This document shows, piece after piece, positions 63,827 through 64,000 of a stretch of 64,000 bases of DNA; position 1 is the stretch's first letter, and each line of letters starts with the position of its first letter. The notes under the pieces are model-generated. The model made no database searches. It was not told the DNA's origin and saw only the letters and a list, made by a program, of their open reading frames with translations. A program made the translations under genes and the position numbers. Source of the DNA: Arthrobacter globiformis (GTDB lineage Bacteria; Actinomycetota; Actinomycetes; Actinomycetales; Micrococcaceae); contig NZ_JAUSZX010000001.1 in NCBI RefSeq assembly GCF_030818015.1, positions 2,604,001-2,668,000 on the forward strand, in the 5' to 3' direction.

Positions 63827-64000
63827 ATGATGCTAATCCGTACTGACCCGTTCCGTGAGCTGGATCGGCTCACCCAGCAGGTCTTCGGAACAGCAGCCCG
63901 TCCGGCGGCCATGCCGATGGACGCGTGGCAGGAAGACGGGGAGTTTGTCGTGGCGTTTGACCTGCCCGGGATTTCGCCCGACGCCGTGGATCTGAACGTT
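63827..64000 (+). CDS. Hsp20/alpha-crystallin small heat-shock protein (3' end outside window)
   Basis: 58 residues visible: [20 protein letters not shown] then [20 protein letters not shown] and [11 protein letters not shown], the start of an alpha-crystallin domain. AGGGAG six bases upstream. Closely related to the protein at 62076-62501, so a paralogous pair. Driven by the promoter-operator at 63726-63778. Confidence 0.9.
   Translation, partial: MMLIRTDPFRELDRLTQQVFGTAARPAAMPMDAWQEDGEFVVAFDLPGISPDAVDLNV

Overview
The window looks like a chromosomal segment of a high-GC actinobacterium, most likely an Arthrobacter, Pseudarthrobacter or Paenarthrobacter relative (Micrococcaceae). The clues are GC-rich codon use, frequent GTG/TTG and possibly leaderless starts, FCD-type GntR regulators, a mycothiol-dependent isomerase remnant, an FBP-domain protein and sugar transporters without their own ATPase. 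No integrase, transposase, rRNA or CRISPR array was found. Many genes are broken, so much of the window reads as accessory DNA in flux.

Layout. 1-4.9 kb (minus): a hydroxyproline-type catabolic operon: polar amino acid ABC transporter (ATPase, two permeases, binding protein), a DapA-family lyase/deaminase and a proline racemase-family epimerase. 5.3-17.4 kb: a patchwork of RibD/DHFR-like reductases, an orphan Imm5-like protein, an epimerase, a cupredoxin lipoprotein, an FBP-domain protein, a glycogen debranching-type enzyme, small unknown genes and remnants of a serine hydrolase and an aminotransferase. 17.5-37.6 kb: a large amine/amino-acid catabolic island. On the minus strand lie two duplicated ABC-transporter-plus-GntR modules, the second carrying a sarcosine oxidase-like gene, gabT and a frameshifted gabD. 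On the plus strand is a seven-gene operon (HAD hydrolase, FAD amine oxidase, aldehyde dehydrogenase, tartrate/D-malate-type dehydrogenase, D-2-hydroxyacid dehydrogenase, aspartase-like lyase, alcohol dehydrogenase). An ATTGT-NN-ACAAT palindrome recurs at the promoters of both strands and plausibly joins them into one regulon.

37.7-50 kb: a 5'-truncated old yellow enzyme behind an HtrA-like protease, an FMN reductase, an unknown gene with a heat-shock-like promoter, a GNAT acetyltransferase, a debranching enzyme with a rearranged 5' end, a MalFG/MalE-type sugar transporter and decayed DNA. 50-59 kb: a repeat-bearing lipoprotein, a DUF6221 protein, a ZIP transporter, a heavily frameshifted glycine betaine transporter next to a truncated formaldehyde-activating enzyme gene, a tiny secreted peptide, a dehydrogenase/aminotransferase pair and another RibD-like reductase. 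59.8-61.8 kb: a TetR-MFS pair with clear operators.

62-64 kb: two small heat-shock protein genes, a MerR/HspR-like regulator, tRNA-Lys(UUU) and a small HTH gene. A compact promoter-operator (TTGCnn, 17 bp, extended -10, then ATCTAT-N10-ATAGAT) occurs before both hsp20 genes, before the tRNA and before the unknown gene at 40.9 kb. This is the most interesting signal here: a putative stress regulon, possibly including a tRNA, that matches neither the HAIR nor the CIRCE operator.
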